21,637 nt of DNA from Candidatus Saccharimonadota bacterium (GCA_027314795.1 DAHVAE010000003.1:1-21637), one strand, 5' to 3'; shown: positions 7,518 to 18,740, counted from the first letter of the stretch. Notes: generated by a model not told the origin, from the sequence alone. Program-made: numbers and translations.

Positions 7518-7543
7518 CGTTGATTTGCACTATCTAAGTTGTT
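7518..7543 (-). other. 16S leader arm of the pre-rRNA processing stem
   Basis: The leader segment (minus strand, AACAACTTAGATAGTGC onward) is complementary to the trailer at 4319-4342: CGTTGA, TGCACTA, CTA and GTTGTT all match in order. It overlaps the boxA element. Confidence 0.75.
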
Positions 7544-7550
7544 AAAGAAC
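7538..7550 (-). promoter_or_regulatory. boxA-like rRNA antitermination site
   Basis: GTTCTTTAACAAC in the 16S leader closely matches the NusB/NusE-binding boxA core (TGCTCTTTAACA) of bacterial rRNA operons. It lies between promoter and gene, where boxA is expected. Confidence 0.7.
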
Positions 7551-7593
7551 TTTTAGAGATACTAACACACTATCTCCCAAAAAGACTTTATAC

Positions 7594-7623
7594 ATATTAC
7601 CTGAGATACAGAGGCACTGTCAA
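7594..7623 (-). promoter_or_regulatory. 16S rRNA promoter
   Basis: On the minus strand, a consensus TTGACA (7618-7623), an 18-nt spacer and TAATAT (7594-7599) start a leader of about 105 nt. It begins only 30 nt beyond the gyrA stop, and I see no standard terminator between gyrA and the 16S, so readthrough is possible. Confidence 0.8.
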
Positions 7624-7653
7624 CAGATAAAAAGTTGATTTTTTAGTGTTGAC
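7619..7653. repeat. Inverted repeat between the gyrA stop and the 16S -35 box
   Basis: Arms GTCAACA (7619-7625) and TGTTGAC (7647-7653), with an inner TAAAAA/TTTTTA pair. One arm contains most of the 16S -35 box and the other touches the gyrA stop codon. It could be an operator or a weak hairpin ending gyrA; it lacks a GC stem with a T tail. Confidence 0.45.
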
Positions 7654-10193
7654 TATTTATCTACAGTTTCTTCTGGTTGTAACTGTTCTTCTTCATCTTC
7701 TATCTTGTCTACAAGAGCTAAGGATACGACTTCATCGCCATCATTTAGGCGCATTATCCTAACACCCTGGGTAGCTCGGCCAAGTTCGGGGATACCGTCA
7801 ATACCCAATCTAATCGTCTGCCCTTGCTGACTAATGATAATTACTTCTTGATTATCTGCTTCACCGAGCGTTTTTACCCCGACAAGCTCACCTGTTTTTG
7901 TATTTACAACAGCTGATCTAATGCCGACTCCACCTCTAGCGTGATGCGTGAATTGAGATACTTTGGTCCTTTTGCCGTAACCGTACTTACTGATCACAAA
8001 GATGCTAGAGTTCTCTTCAACTATGTCCATACCGATTACATGATCATCCGTTCGAAGTCTAATACCTCTTACACCTCTACTAACTCGTCCCATTGGCCGA
8101 GCGTCATGCTCATGGAAGCGAATAGCTTGACCTTGAGATGTTGATATAATTACTTCATTATCTCCGCTCGTCATCCTAATCCATTTCAGTTCGTCCCCAT
8201 TATCTAGGTTAATGGCAATTAAACCAGAGTTGCGGACGTTCTTATATTGTTCAAATGGTGTCTTTTTAATAACACCTCTCACTGTACACATAATAAGGTT
8301 AGCTGCGTTATCTGTTTTACTGATATTTATCACCGAGCTAACAGATTCTTCAGGTTGAAGTTGAAGCAAATTAACTAAGGCTACGCCCTTAGCGCTGAGC
8401 GAAGCTGCTGGTACCTCGTAGGTCTTTAATCTAAAAACTCTGCCCTTGTTAGTAAAGAAAAGCAGAAAGTCGTGAGTTGAAGCATTTACAACATGCTCAA
8501 TAACATCTTCTTCCCTAGTCACCATACCCCTTCGACCCTTACCGCCTCTACCTTGTCGCTTATATTCAGCAATTGGACTGCGCTTGACGTAGTTAGCGGC
8601 AGTAAGTGTAACTACTACTTGTTCATCGGCTATTAGGTCTTCGTCGCTTAGTCTACCGAGTTCTGAAGCAACAACTTTAGTTCGGCGCTCATCAGCATAT
8701 TGATTTTTGAGCTCTTCTAGTTCATCTTTAACTATCTTCAGGATCTTTTTCTCATCAGCCAAGATACCCTTAAGCTTTTCGATTAACTTAATTAATTCGG
8801 CAAGTTCGTCTTCAACTTCTTTTCTATCTAGACCAGTTAAACGTCTTAGCTGCATAGCTAAGATAGCCCGGCCTTGGATATCTGTTAACTTAAACTTCTT
8901 AATTAAGTTAGCTAGAGCTTCATCGTATGTCTGAGAAGCTCTAATGGTCTTAATAACCTCGTCAATATTATCTAGGGCTATCTTCAGGCCCTCTAGGATA
9001 TGAGCACGCTCTTCGGCTTTTCTAAGTTCGAATTCTGTTCGTCGTCTAACGACTGACTGACGATGTTTAATATGTTCTTTAATGATATCTTGCAGCCCTA
9101 AGACTCTGGGCTGTATGCCATCTATTAAGGCCAACATATTGAAATGGAAGGTGGTTTGCAACGGCGTCAGTTTAAATAACTGGTTTAAAAGCTTGCTTGG
9201 ATAGGCGTCCTTTTTAAGATCAATAACTATCCGGACATTACCTCTGGCACTTTCATCTCTAATGTCACTAATGCCTGAGATCCGTTTATCATGAACCAGA
9301 TCAGCTATCTTAACAATTAACGACTCTTTATTAACTGCATATGGAATTTCATTAATAACTATTTGTTGCCTATTCTTAGCACCTTCTACTATTTCAGCCA
9401 CCCCACGAGTTACAACTCCGCCCTTACCGGTAGCGTAAGCAATCCTTAAAGATTCTTTACCGTAAAGCACGCCACCAGTTGGAAAGTCTGGGCCTTTAAC
9501 ATACTTTAGTAAGTCATCTAAGACGGCGTCAGGGTTTTCTATCTGATGTATTGTGGCATCGACTAGTTCTCGCAGATTATGCGGCGGTATGTTTGTAGCC
9601 ATACCAACAGCAATACCAAGCTGACCATTAAGCAATAGATTGGGTAGCTTAGCCGGCAATACAACTGGTTCTTGCATCCGTCCGTCGTAGTTGTCTCTAA
9701 AATCTACCGTCTCTTTATCTATATCCGCAAGCAGCTCTTCAGATAATTTATCCATCTTGGCCTCGGTATATCGCATAGCAGCTGGTGGATCGCCATCCAT
9801 TGAACCAAAGTTACCTTGACCATTTACTAACGGATAGCGCATGCTCCATTCTTGAGCCATACGAACCATAGCATCATAAATAGCGGCATCGCCATGCGGG
9901 TGAAAATCACCCATAACTGCACCAACTACGTTGGCACTTTTACGGTGCTTAGCGCTTGATCTAAGACCATCTCTATTCATGGTGTATAAAATACGGCGAT
10001 GAACTGGTTTAAGGCCATCGCGGACATCAGGTAAAGCTCTGGCAACAATTACGCTCATTGAGTAACGGAGATAATTGTCCTCCATGATATGTTCAATGGT
10101 ACGTCTCTCAACTAATTTAGAGTTGCCAGCCTTCATTACATCAGCAACCTCGTTTTTAATTTCTGAGTGTTCTTGATTGTTAGTGTCATCCAT
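7653..10193 (-). CDS. gyrA: DNA gyrase subunit A
   Basis: An 846-residue GyrA that, with GyrB, forms the A2B2 enzyme introducing negative supercoils. The breakage-reunion domain starts near residue 30; the catalytic tyrosine is Y142 in [10 protein letters not shown]. The C-terminal wheel carries the GyrA box as QGRGGKG, which marks it as gyrase rather than topoisomerase IV. In the quinolone pocket ([17 protein letters not shown]) position 103, equal to Ser83 of E. coli, is alanine while D107 keeps the partner acid. An Ala here is natural in some bacteria and is associated with lower quinolone sensitivity. The C-terminus ends in an acidic tail ([14 protein letters not shown]). The ATG follows the gyrB stop by 2 nt, so the pair is an operon. 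Length and motifs are complete. Confidence 0.98.
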   Translation of the reverse strand: MDDTNNQEHSEIKNEVADVMKAGNSKLVERRTIEHIMEDNYLRYSMSVIVARALPDVRDGLKPVHRRILYTMNRDGLRSSAKHRKSANVVGAVMGDFHPHGDAAIYDAMVRMAQEWSMRYPLVNGQGNFGSMDGDPPAAMRYTEAKMDKLSEELLADIDKETVDFRDNYDGRMQEPVVLPAKLPNLLLNGQLGIAVGMATNIPPHNLRELVDATIHQIENPDAVLDDLLKYVKGPDFPTGGVLYGKESLRIAYATGKGGVVTRGVAEIVEGAKNRQQIVINEIPYAVNKESLIVKIADLVHDKRISGISDIRDESARGNVRIVIDLKKDAYPSKLLNQLFKLTPLQTTFHFNMLALIDGIQPRVLGLQDIIKEHIKHRQSVVRRRTEFELRKAEERAHILEGLKIALDNIDEVIKTIRASQTYDEALANLIKKFKLTDIQGRAILAMQLRRLTGLDRKEVEDELAELIKLIEKLKGILADEKKILKIVKDELEELKNQYADERRTKVVASELGRLSDEDLIADEQVVVTLTAANYVKRSPIAEYKRQGRGGKGRRGMVTREEDVIEHVVNASTHDFLLFFTNKGRVFRLKTYEVPAASLSAKGVALVNLLQLQPEESVSSVINISKTDNAANLIMCTVRGVIKKTPFEQYKNVRNSGLIAINLDNGDELKWIRMTSGDNEVIISTSQGQAIRFHEHDARPMGRVSRGVRGIRLRTDDHVIGMDIVEENSSIFVISKYGYGKRTKVSQFTHHARGGVGIRSAVVNTKTGELVGVKTLGEADNQEVIIISQQGQTIRLGIDGIPELGRATQGVRIMRLNDGDEVVSLALVDKIEDEEEQLQPEETVDK

Positions 10194-10195
10194 AA

Positions 10196-12281
<2,086 letters not shown>

Positions 12282-12314
12282 TGAAGCTGCAGCTGAATAA
12301 ATAAAAACCATACT

Positions 12315-13928
12315 ATGTTTGAAAAGTTACTATCAGCTCTACCGTTTAACCCTAGCATCGCTCAACAATTATCTTTTTATGCCAAACGTATGCGCCAAGA
12401 AGAGAGTATTCGACGCATAGGACTAGTGTTTATTACCTTTGCCTTTCTGATACAATTTTTCGCTTTTATTAGCCCACCGAAATCTACTTCGGCAGCCTCA
12501 CCTAATGATCTGATTGATGGTGGTTTTTCTTCAGCTGCTCAGGCAGCTAGTGATTGCCAATCAAATCTAGAAAACTACGGTACTATCCTGGCTAACTATG
12601 GCATTACCTGTGCCAAGGTAGCTAGCGCTACTACCTTAACGATAAACTCACGTGACTGGAATGGCCAGTTATGGTCTGAGGGTAGACTTCCGTACAACAT
12701 AGCCGGTGATACCCCTGTTACAATACCCGGGTTAGGTTATCAGATTTACGCTAGATACCTTTGGGGCTGGGATAGCCCAGGCACAACATCAAATTATCAA
12801 GTACTGAATGTTACCAGTACTGGCGGGCAGACTTTTTTGCTGATGTATGCTTGCGGTAATTTAGTCTCAGTTGGCTTCCCTCAACCTGTCCAACAACCTC
12901 CAAGTTTACAACCATCTAAAACAACCATACCCGGATACCCTCAAGCCAATAGCACTGTTTCACCGGGTACCGTACTAGGCTTTAGAATCTATTGGAACAA
13001 TAATGGTGGGCCAGCTACTGATGTATCAGTTGATGATCCTCAGCCCGCTAACACAACTTTCTCCAACTTTAGTCCATCAACTGCCAATATTGCTGGTTTT
13101 AGTAGTGGAGCGACACATTGGGGTTTTGATTCTATGCCCTCTGGAGCGACCAATTGGTACGTTGATGTCTATTATAAAGTTAACGATAACGCCCCAAATG
13201 GCCAAGTATGCAACACGGCAACAGTGGCTGCTAGTGGTGTTTCGCCAATACCGACTAATCAAGTATGCATGAACGTTCAGGCTAACGTGCCACCACCTCC
13301 GCCTACTCCAAAACCGCCACAACCGCCATGCGAACAACAAATAAGTAGCGAAAATGCTTCAGCTTGTATTACCACCAGTAAAACAGCGGCCAACCTAACC
13401 CAGAACGTCTCTAATGCTAATGGTACAACTGCGAATCCTGGCGATATTATCCTCTACACATTATCTGCTACAAATAATGGTTCAAATACGGTTACGAATT
13501 ATATCTTCCAAGATAACCTAGGATACGTTCTTGATTATTCTAAAATAACCGATACATTTGGTGGCACCATTGATTCAAGCAACAACATTAGTTGGCCAGC
13601 TGAAGATATTCCCGCTGGCAAAACTGTGTCGAAGCAATTTAAGGTTACTGTAGATAACCCTATACCTCAAACACCGACTTCTACATCAGACCCTAACTAC
13701 TTTAATCTTAAAATGAGCAATACATTCGGCAACACTATAACCATAAATCTACCGCCTACACCAGTTGCGGTCGTTCAGTCGGCCAGTACTTTACCTAACA
13801 CAGGCCCAGGCAACAGTATAATAATTGGGGCAGCTGTAGTTGCTGTAGTTGGCTTTTTCTTCTATCGATCAAGACTATTAGTCAAAGAGTCAAGAATAGC
13901 TATAACAGATCAATCAGGAGCAATGTAA
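12315..13928 (+). CDS. Surface protein with two DUF11-like domains and a C-terminal LPNTG anchor
   Basis: A 537-residue protein. Residues 1-34 are cytoplasmic and basic, a hydrophobic helix at about 35-55 (IGLVFITFAFLIQFFAF) acts as signal or anchor, and residues 60-200 form an unidentified ectodomain with paired cysteines. Two DUF11/conserved-repeat-like beta domains follow: about 205-320 (VSPGTVLGFRIYWNNNG, a typical start) and 355-475 (NPGDIILYTLSATNNGSNTV). A proline-rich linker with PPPPPTPKPPQPP lies between them. LPNTGPG at 493-499, a membrane helix, and a basic YRSR then a 15-residue tail complete a sortase-type or LPxTG-like signal. Such proteins are frequent on Saccharibacteria and may help host contact. 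No Shine-Dalgarno is visible. The stop is followed after 1 nt by the next gene. Confidence 0.85.
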   Translation: MFEKLLSALPFNPSIAQQLSFYAKRMRQEESIRRIGLVFITFAFLIQFFAFISPPKSTSAASPNDLIDGGFSSAAQAASDCQSNLENYGTILANYGITCAKVASATTLTINSRDWNGQLWSEGRLPYNIAGDTPVTIPGLGYQIYARYLWGWDSPGTTSNYQVLNVTSTGGQTFLLMYACGNLVSVGFPQPVQQPPSLQPSKTTIPGYPQANSTVSPGTVLGFRIYWNNNGGPATDVSVDDPQPANTTFSNFSPSTANIAGFSSGATHWGFDSMPSGATNWYVDVYYKVNDNAPNGQVCNTATVAASGVSPIPTNQVCMNVQANVPPPPPTPKPPQPPCEQQISSENASACITTSKTAANLTQNVSNANGTTANPGDIILYTLSATNNGSNTVTNYIFQDNLGYVLDYSKITDTFGGTIDSSNNISWPAEDIPAGKTVSKQFKVTVDNPIPQTPTSTSDPNYFNLKMSNTFGNTITINLPPTPVAVVQSASTLPNTGPGNSIIIGAAVVAVVGFFFYRSRLLVKESRIAITDQSGAM

Positions 13929-13929
13929 G

Positions 13930-14511
13930 ATGAGTGAAATAACCAGACGTAACCTAGAAAAACTTGAAGCTAAGCCTGAAATCAGCAGTAAAACTCCTGA
14001 GTTTCAAGAACAGCAGATCGATCAAATCGAAGCTAAAACCAAGCAGACCGCCGAGCTAAATCAAGCCAGGCAAGAAGCAGCTAAAGAAGCTATTTCAGTC
14101 GAACAAGCCAAGGCAGTCGAAAACCTGAATACCAGTTCGGAACAGACAGATGAAGACAATGCTAACAGACACCCGGTTAGTTCTAGCTTAAAGAAGATTA
14201 CCTTTCGTAAAGAAATTAAACATATTCGTCGTAATTTAAGTAAGGCAGACAGAATCGGTAGCAAGATCATCCATCAACCAGTTATTAAAAGTGTCAGTGA
14301 AGTATCCGCTAAGACCATAACTAGGCCTTCTGGCCTTCTGGGTGGCGGTATAACGGCCTTTTTAGGTACAAGTGCCTATTTATACCTAACTAAGCACATT
14401 GGGCTTAAATACAACTACTCTATTTTCCTATTCTTACTGGTCGCTGGATTCATAGTTGGCTTAATAATTGAAGCCCTAGTGAGATTAGTTAGAGGCAAAA
14501 GAACGGCCTAG
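13930..14511 (+). CDS. Coiled-coil membrane protein of unknown function
   Basis: A 193-residue protein. Residues 1-70 are rich in E/K/Q/A and should form a coiled coil; 85-115 are basic (KKITFRKEIKHIRRNLSKADR). Two membrane helices lie at about 137-157 and 164-184, before a basic end (RLVRGKRTA). AGGAG at 13916-13920 is 9 nt from the ATG, inside the end of the upstream gene, so the two are translated in series. It probably tethers a cytoplasmic partner to the membrane next to the LPNTG protein. I recognise no family. Its stop codon overlaps that of the convergent ATPase gene. Confidence 0.8.
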   Translation: MSEITRRNLEKLEAKPEISSKTPEFQEQQIDQIEAKTKQTAELNQARQEAAKEAISVEQAKAVENLNTSSEQTDEDNANRHPVSSSLKKITFRKEIKHIRRNLSKADRIGSKIIHQPVIKSVSEVSAKTITRPSGLLGGGITAFLGTSAYLYLTKHIGLKYNYSIFLFLLVAGFIVGLIIEALVRLVRGKRTA

Positions 14512-17456
14512 ACCTTGGCTTGGTCTTCAGGTGCAAGCTGGCTGAGTTTACCGCCTCGATCAATAAAGATAGTATCGCCTTCTTTTAAGTGCCCGGAGTC
14601 GGCTTGCGGCTTATTATCCATTTGATCTTTAATTTCGCCAGCAATCTGATCTACCTCAACCTGCTCTATTTCATTACTAGAGATATTCTGCTTAGGCACC
14701 GACTGCGCAGTATTCATAGTCGCTGGTTGCGGACTAACGATATTATCGTTAAGCGGTTGACTTATGGTTTGACCACTATTAGGAGCACTAGTAGCAGTAG
14801 CCTGGTAAGTCGGAGCGCTGGACAATGCATATGGGCTTGGAGTAGCTACAGACGTACGACGTTTAGCCATCCACTCATCTAAGAAAGAGCCGCCTCCAGC
14901 TCGAGGAGCTGGGATCGGGCCGGCCGCAGCTGGTTGGGCTGGTCTAGCCCACGGGCTAGAAGCTAGCGTTGGAGCAGCCGAATAGTTTGAACCAACTGGT
15001 CTAGGCTCTTCTTTAGTGACCATCCTGGCAAAGATTTCTTTCTCGACAATAGCTTTAGGCCGACCATACTTTGCAGCCGACAGCTGCTTTAGAGCATCGG
15101 CTAGACGTTTATTCGGCGTACCGAGCTGTGGCAAAGTAGCCATCGTAAAAGGCTGGGTTGGTACGCCACCAATCAGGGTCCTAACAACTGTGTTATAGTT
15201 CGGCACACGAAGTAAATCCTCGGCTTCAAAAATTGGTTGGAAGTATTTACCGATACTCTCAACATCATTCTGACCAATCCTGAAAGATACAATCGTACCA
15301 ATGTTACCAAAAACAGCGTCTCTAATTTCTGGCGTAAGCTGAGTTGTAAACTGGTTAGCAACTATTAGATTCAGATGGAACTTACGAGCTTCAGACATGA
15401 TAGTTGCCAAGCTATCTGTTGAGAAGTTCTGGAATTCATCAACGTATAAAGCAAAGTCTTTCCTTTCTGTTTCGGAGATATCTACTCGACTCATAGCGGC
15501 GGCCTGGAACTTCATCACAAAAATCATGCCGAGCAATTTTGAGTTCAACTCACCAGTACCACCTTTGCTCAGGTTAACCAGCAGGATCTTCTGGTTATCC
15601 ATTATTTCTCTTAGATCAAAGGCACTCTTAGTCTGGCCAATAATGTTACGCATCATATCGTTACTTAAGAAGGCACCGAATTTAGAAACAAACCAACTAA
15701 CAACTTCGCCAAAGTCATTGGACCTCTGGCTTTGAGGCATTTCTTTCTTCCAAAATTCAACTACGTTTTGATCACTAACGTATTGCAGTTTCTGATCAAC
15801 AAACTTTGGGTCTCTAAACAATTTAGGTATATCTACGAAAGTGCCACCTGCCGGGTCAGCCATAACCGTAAGGGCAGCCATTCTAAAGAGATGTTCATAT
15901 CTCGGACCCATTATGCCTTGATGCTGCGGATCGTATAGTTTATATAGCATGTTTAATGCTTCTTGAATTAAAAAGTCCTTTTGATCTGGCGAATTAAACT
16001 CAAACAAATTAAGACCCATCGGATAATCCATGTCCCCAGGTGAGAAATATATTAAGTCCTCCGTACGTTCTTTTGGTATCATAGCTAGCAAATTCTCTAC
16101 CGTATCACCGTGTGGATCAACAAAAGCAAAGCCGTTACCATTTAACATATCTTGCAAGGCTAAGTTCTCTAGAAACATAGATTTACCAGTACCAGTCTGC
16201 CCTACCGCATAGACATGCCTTTGTCGATCAGCTAGCGATAATCGAATAGGCTTTCTGACGCCCCTGAAAACGTTAAAGCCTAATAATAATCCGTCTTCTG
16301 GGACATTTCTCGGGCCATCGACCTGTTTTGAAGCTTGTTTAACTAGCTGACTAGTAGGAATATTGTTTTGGTCTGGGAAATGGAACAGCGTTGCAAGTTC
16401 AACGGCATTTAAAATGGTATTGACCTTGTGTTGTGGGAAGAACCGCATAATATATGAAGTCACTAAGCTCTCTATATCTTTAGCTGGTACATATTTAAAA
16501 CCATTCTTGCCAGGCAAATCAAAGAGAGCAAAGCTAGCAATTATTTGCTTTAAAATACTCTGTGACTTCTGACTCACATTAGATGAAGCTAATACTCTAA
16601 TTACTACTTCAAATGCCGCATGTCTAGTTTTATCGTCAATCGAGTCTAGCGTAGCTTGTTCAAGGTTAGATAGTTCTTTAGGTTTCTTATCTGGTTCCTT
16701 GTGCTCAGGAGGTTTAAATAAAGCTGTCGCCAGACTCCATAGCCAAGCAAATATAGCTTCAGGCCCAAGACCCCCAGATTTCTCACCCTTACGTTTGGTA
16801 CTAGAGACCTTTGTAGCTGTTTTTCGCCATTTGCTATCTGCCGGCCTAAGAAGTATTTGGATTGCGGCACCATCCTCCTTACTAAGATCCGCCATTGAGC
16901 TTAAAATAGATTGAAGTGCATCACGTTTTAAATCTAAATATGTTGCAATAGGATAAGCATAGGAGTCTTTTAGAACTAATTCGCCACCAAGAGTGCCGTT
17001 TAGCTTCCCAACATCGTTAAATATATTATGCTCTGTAACTTCCTCTAGCCTAACGGTCGGATAAGCACTAATAATAGCCTGCTTAACAACGTCCAATAAG
17101 GCAACCGGTACGGCTGCATAAAAGTCAATAAAGCCATCTGTACCAACAATTTCAAAAGCAAAGTGTCGTTGACCGTAAAACCTATTCTTAAAACCTTTCT
17201 GCCAAGTACTAGCGATAATGTTATAGATTACCTGAGCCTTGGAGATAGTTTCCTCGTTAACATCACGAGTATCTCTGGCACCAACTTCAGTATCGTCACT
17301 TGGTGGAGGCAGATGAATCAGTATCGGGACTACTTTGAGACCGCGTTCGTAGTCTTTTTGTTCACGAAAGACCTTACGAATTTGATAATAAATAACTGGC
17401 CCTATAATTAATCCTAGGGCTAAAAGTATTCCGAATGCTTTAAGTACAACACTCAT
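14508..17456 (-). CDS. Membrane-anchored FtsK/VirD4/TraD-like ATPase (type IV secretion coupling type)
   Basis: A 982-residue protein with one N-terminal membrane helix (about 4-24) and a 350-residue alpha/beta region of CPR-type unknown domain. The motor domain has Walker A GQTGTGKS (419-426), DPHGDTVENLL just after, and Walker B ALYVDEFQNF (669-678). A following segment, LIVANQFTTQL, is typical of the TraG/TraD/VirD4 sensor region. The last 130 residues are Pro/Ser/Ala/Gln-rich and probably unstructured. Such ATPases gate DNA or protein transport through type IV machines or pili. No VirB4, VirB6 or relaxase gene is in the window, so a full system is not shown. It lies 5 nt after the stop of the small upstream gene, so the two form an operon. 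Its stop overlaps the convergent gene in a CTAG. Confidence 0.87.
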   Translation of the reverse strand: MSVVLKAFGILLALGLIIGPVIYYQIRKVFREQKDYERGLKVVPILIHLPPPSDDTEVGARDTRDVNEETISKAQVIYNIIASTWQKGFKNRFYGQRHFAFEIVGTDGFIDFYAAVPVALLDVVKQAIISAYPTVRLEEVTEHNIFNDVGKLNGTLGGELVLKDSYAYPIATYLDLKRDALQSILSSMADLSKEDGAAIQILLRPADSKWRKTATKVSSTKRKGEKSGGLGPEAIFAWLWSLATALFKPPEHKEPDKKPKELSNLEQATLDSIDDKTRHAAFEVVIRVLASSNVSQKSQSILKQIIASFALFDLPGKNGFKYVPAKDIESLVTSYIMRFFPQHKVNTILNAVELATLFHFPDQNNIPTSQLVKQASKQVDGPRNVPEDGLLLGFNVFRGVRKPIRLSLADRQRHVYAVGQTGTGKSMFLENLALQDMLNGNGFAFVDPHGDTVENLLAMIPKERTEDLIYFSPGDMDYPMGLNLFEFNSPDQKDFLIQEALNMLYKLYDPQHQGIMGPRYEHLFRMAALTVMADPAGGTFVDIPKLFRDPKFVDQKLQYVSDQNVVEFWKKEMPQSQRSNDFGEVVSWFVSKFGAFLSNDMMRNIIGQTKSAFDLREIMDNQKILLVNLSKGGTGELNSKLLGMIFVMKFQAAAMSRVDISETERKDFALYVDEFQNFSTDSLATIMSEARKFHLNLIVANQFTTQLTPEIRDAVFGNIGTIVSFRIGQNDVESIGKYFQPIFEAEDLLRVPNYNTVVRTLIGGVPTQPFTMATLPQLGTPNKRLADALKQLSAAKYGRPKAIVEKEIFARMVTKEEPRPVGSNYSAAPTLASSPWARPAQPAAAGPIPAPRAGGGSFLDEWMAKRRTSVATPSPYALSSAPTYQATATSAPNSGQTISQPLNDNIVSPQPATMNTAQSVPKQNISSNEIEQVEVDQIAGEIKDQMDNKPQADSGHLKEGDTIFIDRGGKLSQLAPEDQAKV

Positions 17457-17461
17457 TAACT

Positions 17462-17878
17462 TTACTCACTAACCTTAATCACTTTGTTGTAGCGTTTCTT
17501 CATATAATCGGCTTTAAAAAGCGTCATTTCTTTACTTTGCTTCTTAGGGTCCTCCCTATTCTGCTCGATGATTCGCTTAGCCTTCTCTACCCACTCTTTC
17601 TCTATAAGATCATTATCATCCGCCACTATAGGATTGTCCGTACTTGTTGTCGATGACGCATCACTTGCAGATGATTGGAGACTAAAATCCTTGAGATGAA
17701 GGTCTACTATCTGAGTTGTTGATTTACTCGACTTCGGACTTTTGGGCTTAGTAGAAGTTTCTGGAGCAGCAGGCCCGCTCTCTAGACTTTTAGAATCACC
17801 TTCACTGCCCGTCTGACTAACTGGAGGCGGCAAATCGTACTTAGACTTAGTAACTTCACTGTTTTCTGCAGGAGGCAT
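17462..17878 (-). CDS. Small hydrophilic protein co-transcribed with the VirD4-like ATPase
   Basis: A 138-residue protein when started at ATG 17878 (MPPAENSEV). Residues 1-85 are Ser/Thr/Pro/Lys-rich and disordered. Residues 90-138 form a charged helical segment, DNDLIEKEWVEKAKRIIEQ then FKADYMKKRYNKV, a pattern I associate with small proteins next to type IV ATPases in Saccharibacteria. An upstream in-frame TTG at 17893 is rejected because a perfect TATAAT lies between it and the ATG, 6 nt before the ATG. It may be an accessory factor or adaptor for the ATPase encoded 5 nt downstream; that role is inferred from context. Confidence 0.8.
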   Translation of the reverse strand: MPPAENSEVTKSKYDLPPPVSQTGSEGDSKSLESGPAAPETSTKPKSPKSSKSTTQIVDLHLKDFSLQSSASDASSTTSTDNPIVADDNDLIEKEWVEKAKRIIEQNREDPKKQSKEMTLFKADYMKKRYNKVIKVSE

Positions 17879-17884
17879 GAATAT

Positions 17885-17890
17885 ATTATA
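17885..17890 (-). promoter_or_regulatory. -10 box of a leaderless promoter for the ATPase operon
   Basis: A perfect TATAAT is followed by ATATTC and then ATG, so the predicted transcription start is the A of the start codon. The -35 region is weak. Confidence 0.55.
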
Positions 17891-17928
17891 CAAGTAAATC
17901 TCTAGACATTCATTAGTATTATTGGATA

Positions 17929-18315
17929 CTAATCGGTAGCCCGAGGACTTATATGGGCTGCATATATATAAAGAAGGACTGCTAGGGGCAAAATAATCAA
18001 TACGTCTCTAATAGATAACTGCCCAATAGATTGAAGAGCTAACAGCAAACAGGATAAACTAACGATAAAACCAGCTAATTTGCGACGATGCTTTATTTTA
18101 AAACCGAGTTTTATTAAAAAACCCAAGAAAATTTGTAGAATTATATATAAAGTAATTCCAAACAATATAAACCCAGCAATTAAAAATAACGAATTGACTT
18201 TATTGGGATTCACTAAACCAAAAAATAAAGCATCAATTGCAATGATAATTAAGACTTGCCAAAATCGTTTAGTTTTAAATACTTGTGTTTTCATATATAT
18301 AAAACGCTGCTTCAT
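17929..18315 (-). CDS. Small polytopic membrane protein of unknown function
   Basis: A 128-residue protein with about four hydrophobic helices: 19-35 (WQVLIIIAIDALFFGLV), 42-68, 84-98 and 103-121, with a basic KIKHRRK loop between the second and third. The ATG at 18315 lies in the loop of a 10-bp hairpin. A second ATG at 18294 (MKTQVFKTKRFW) lies after the hairpin and may be the true start, giving 121 residues. No family is recognised. It stands alone, 35 nt upstream of the small hydrophilic gene's -10 region, on the same strand. Confidence 0.6.
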   Translation of the reverse strand: MKQRFIYMKTQVFKTKRFWQVLIIIAIDALFFGLVNPNKVNSLFLIAGFILFGITLYIILQIFLGFLIKLGFKIKHRRKLAGFIVSLSCLLLALQSIGQLSIRDVLIILPLAVLLYIYAAHISPRATD

Positions 18316-18334
18316 ATTATTATAAAGCAGCGTT
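18303..18334 (-). terminator. Perfect 10-bp hairpin before the small membrane protein gene
   Basis: Arms AACGCTGCTT/AAGCAGCGTT with a 12-nt loop, followed on the minus strand by TTTTATATAT. It could terminate a minus-strand RNA from the gene-free stretch to its right, or be a leader hairpin controlling the membrane protein. TATAAT also occurs in the loop. Confidence 0.4.
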
Positions 18335-18633
18335 CAAAGTTCTAGGTGCCGTGGCAACAAATCCGCTCGATAATGTAAATACATAGCGCTTGTCGCCGAA
18401 CGGCTGACTGACCGCTCAATTGGCTTTTAGAGCAAAATGAGCGACGCATGACATGTAAGTTTATTGTTTTTATTTTTGTGACTTACAAAAATAACTTAGC
18501 ACAAAAACTACGTTTAGTCAATTTAGTGCGATTGTTTATTGCCATGCACTACGACTTTATTGCTCACTAAAAACAGCTTTTTTGTAACCAAAAGTTATAC
18601 ACAGTTTTTATGAAATTAAAAGCATAAAAGTTA
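18335..18633. other. Gene-free, structure-rich stretch
   Basis: No supportable ORF. Several inverted repeats occur: TTATTTTTGT/ACAAAAATAA around a 5-nt loop, CGCTCA/TGAGCG, TAGTGC/GCACTA and a GCCG-TTC-CGGC-like hairpin. On the minus strand TTGACT-17 nt-TAAGTT could start an RNA that runs to the hairpin at 18303-18334. I looked for tmRNA and SRP RNA features (tRNA-like T-loop, Ala-rich tag, GGAAG tetraloop motif) and found none. A single DnaA-box-like TTATACACA is at 18595-18603. It may hold an unassigned small RNA. Confidence 0.35.
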
Positions 18634-18663
18634 TTGACTCCCTCCCTAAACATACTCTATTAT
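18634..18663 (+). promoter_or_regulatory. Promoter of the infC-rpmI-rplT operon
   Basis: TTGACT (18634-18639), an 18-nt spacer and TATTAT (18658-18663). The predicted leader before infC is about 235 nt, long enough to hold regulatory structure. Confidence 0.75.
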
Positions 18664-18713
18664 ATCTCTAGCACTGAACAAATAAAGTGCTCAAAAACAA
18701 AAAGCTGCAAAGA

Positions 18714-18740
18714 AACAACGGCTTCTCGCAAGCCGTTGTT
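18714..18740 (+). promoter_or_regulatory. Leader hairpin upstream of infC
   Basis: A perfect 10-bp stem AACAACGGCT/AGCCGTTGTT with a 7-nt loop in the infC leader. It has no T tail on the plus strand, so it is more likely an RNA structure (for example a protein-binding site) than a terminator. On the minus strand a T-rich run follows it. Confidence 0.5.

Noticed and set aside
18714..18740. CRISPR or IS end suggested by the perfect short repeats in 18660-18840
   Set aside because: The repeats are two different single hairpins in an mRNA leader, not repeated units or paired ends.
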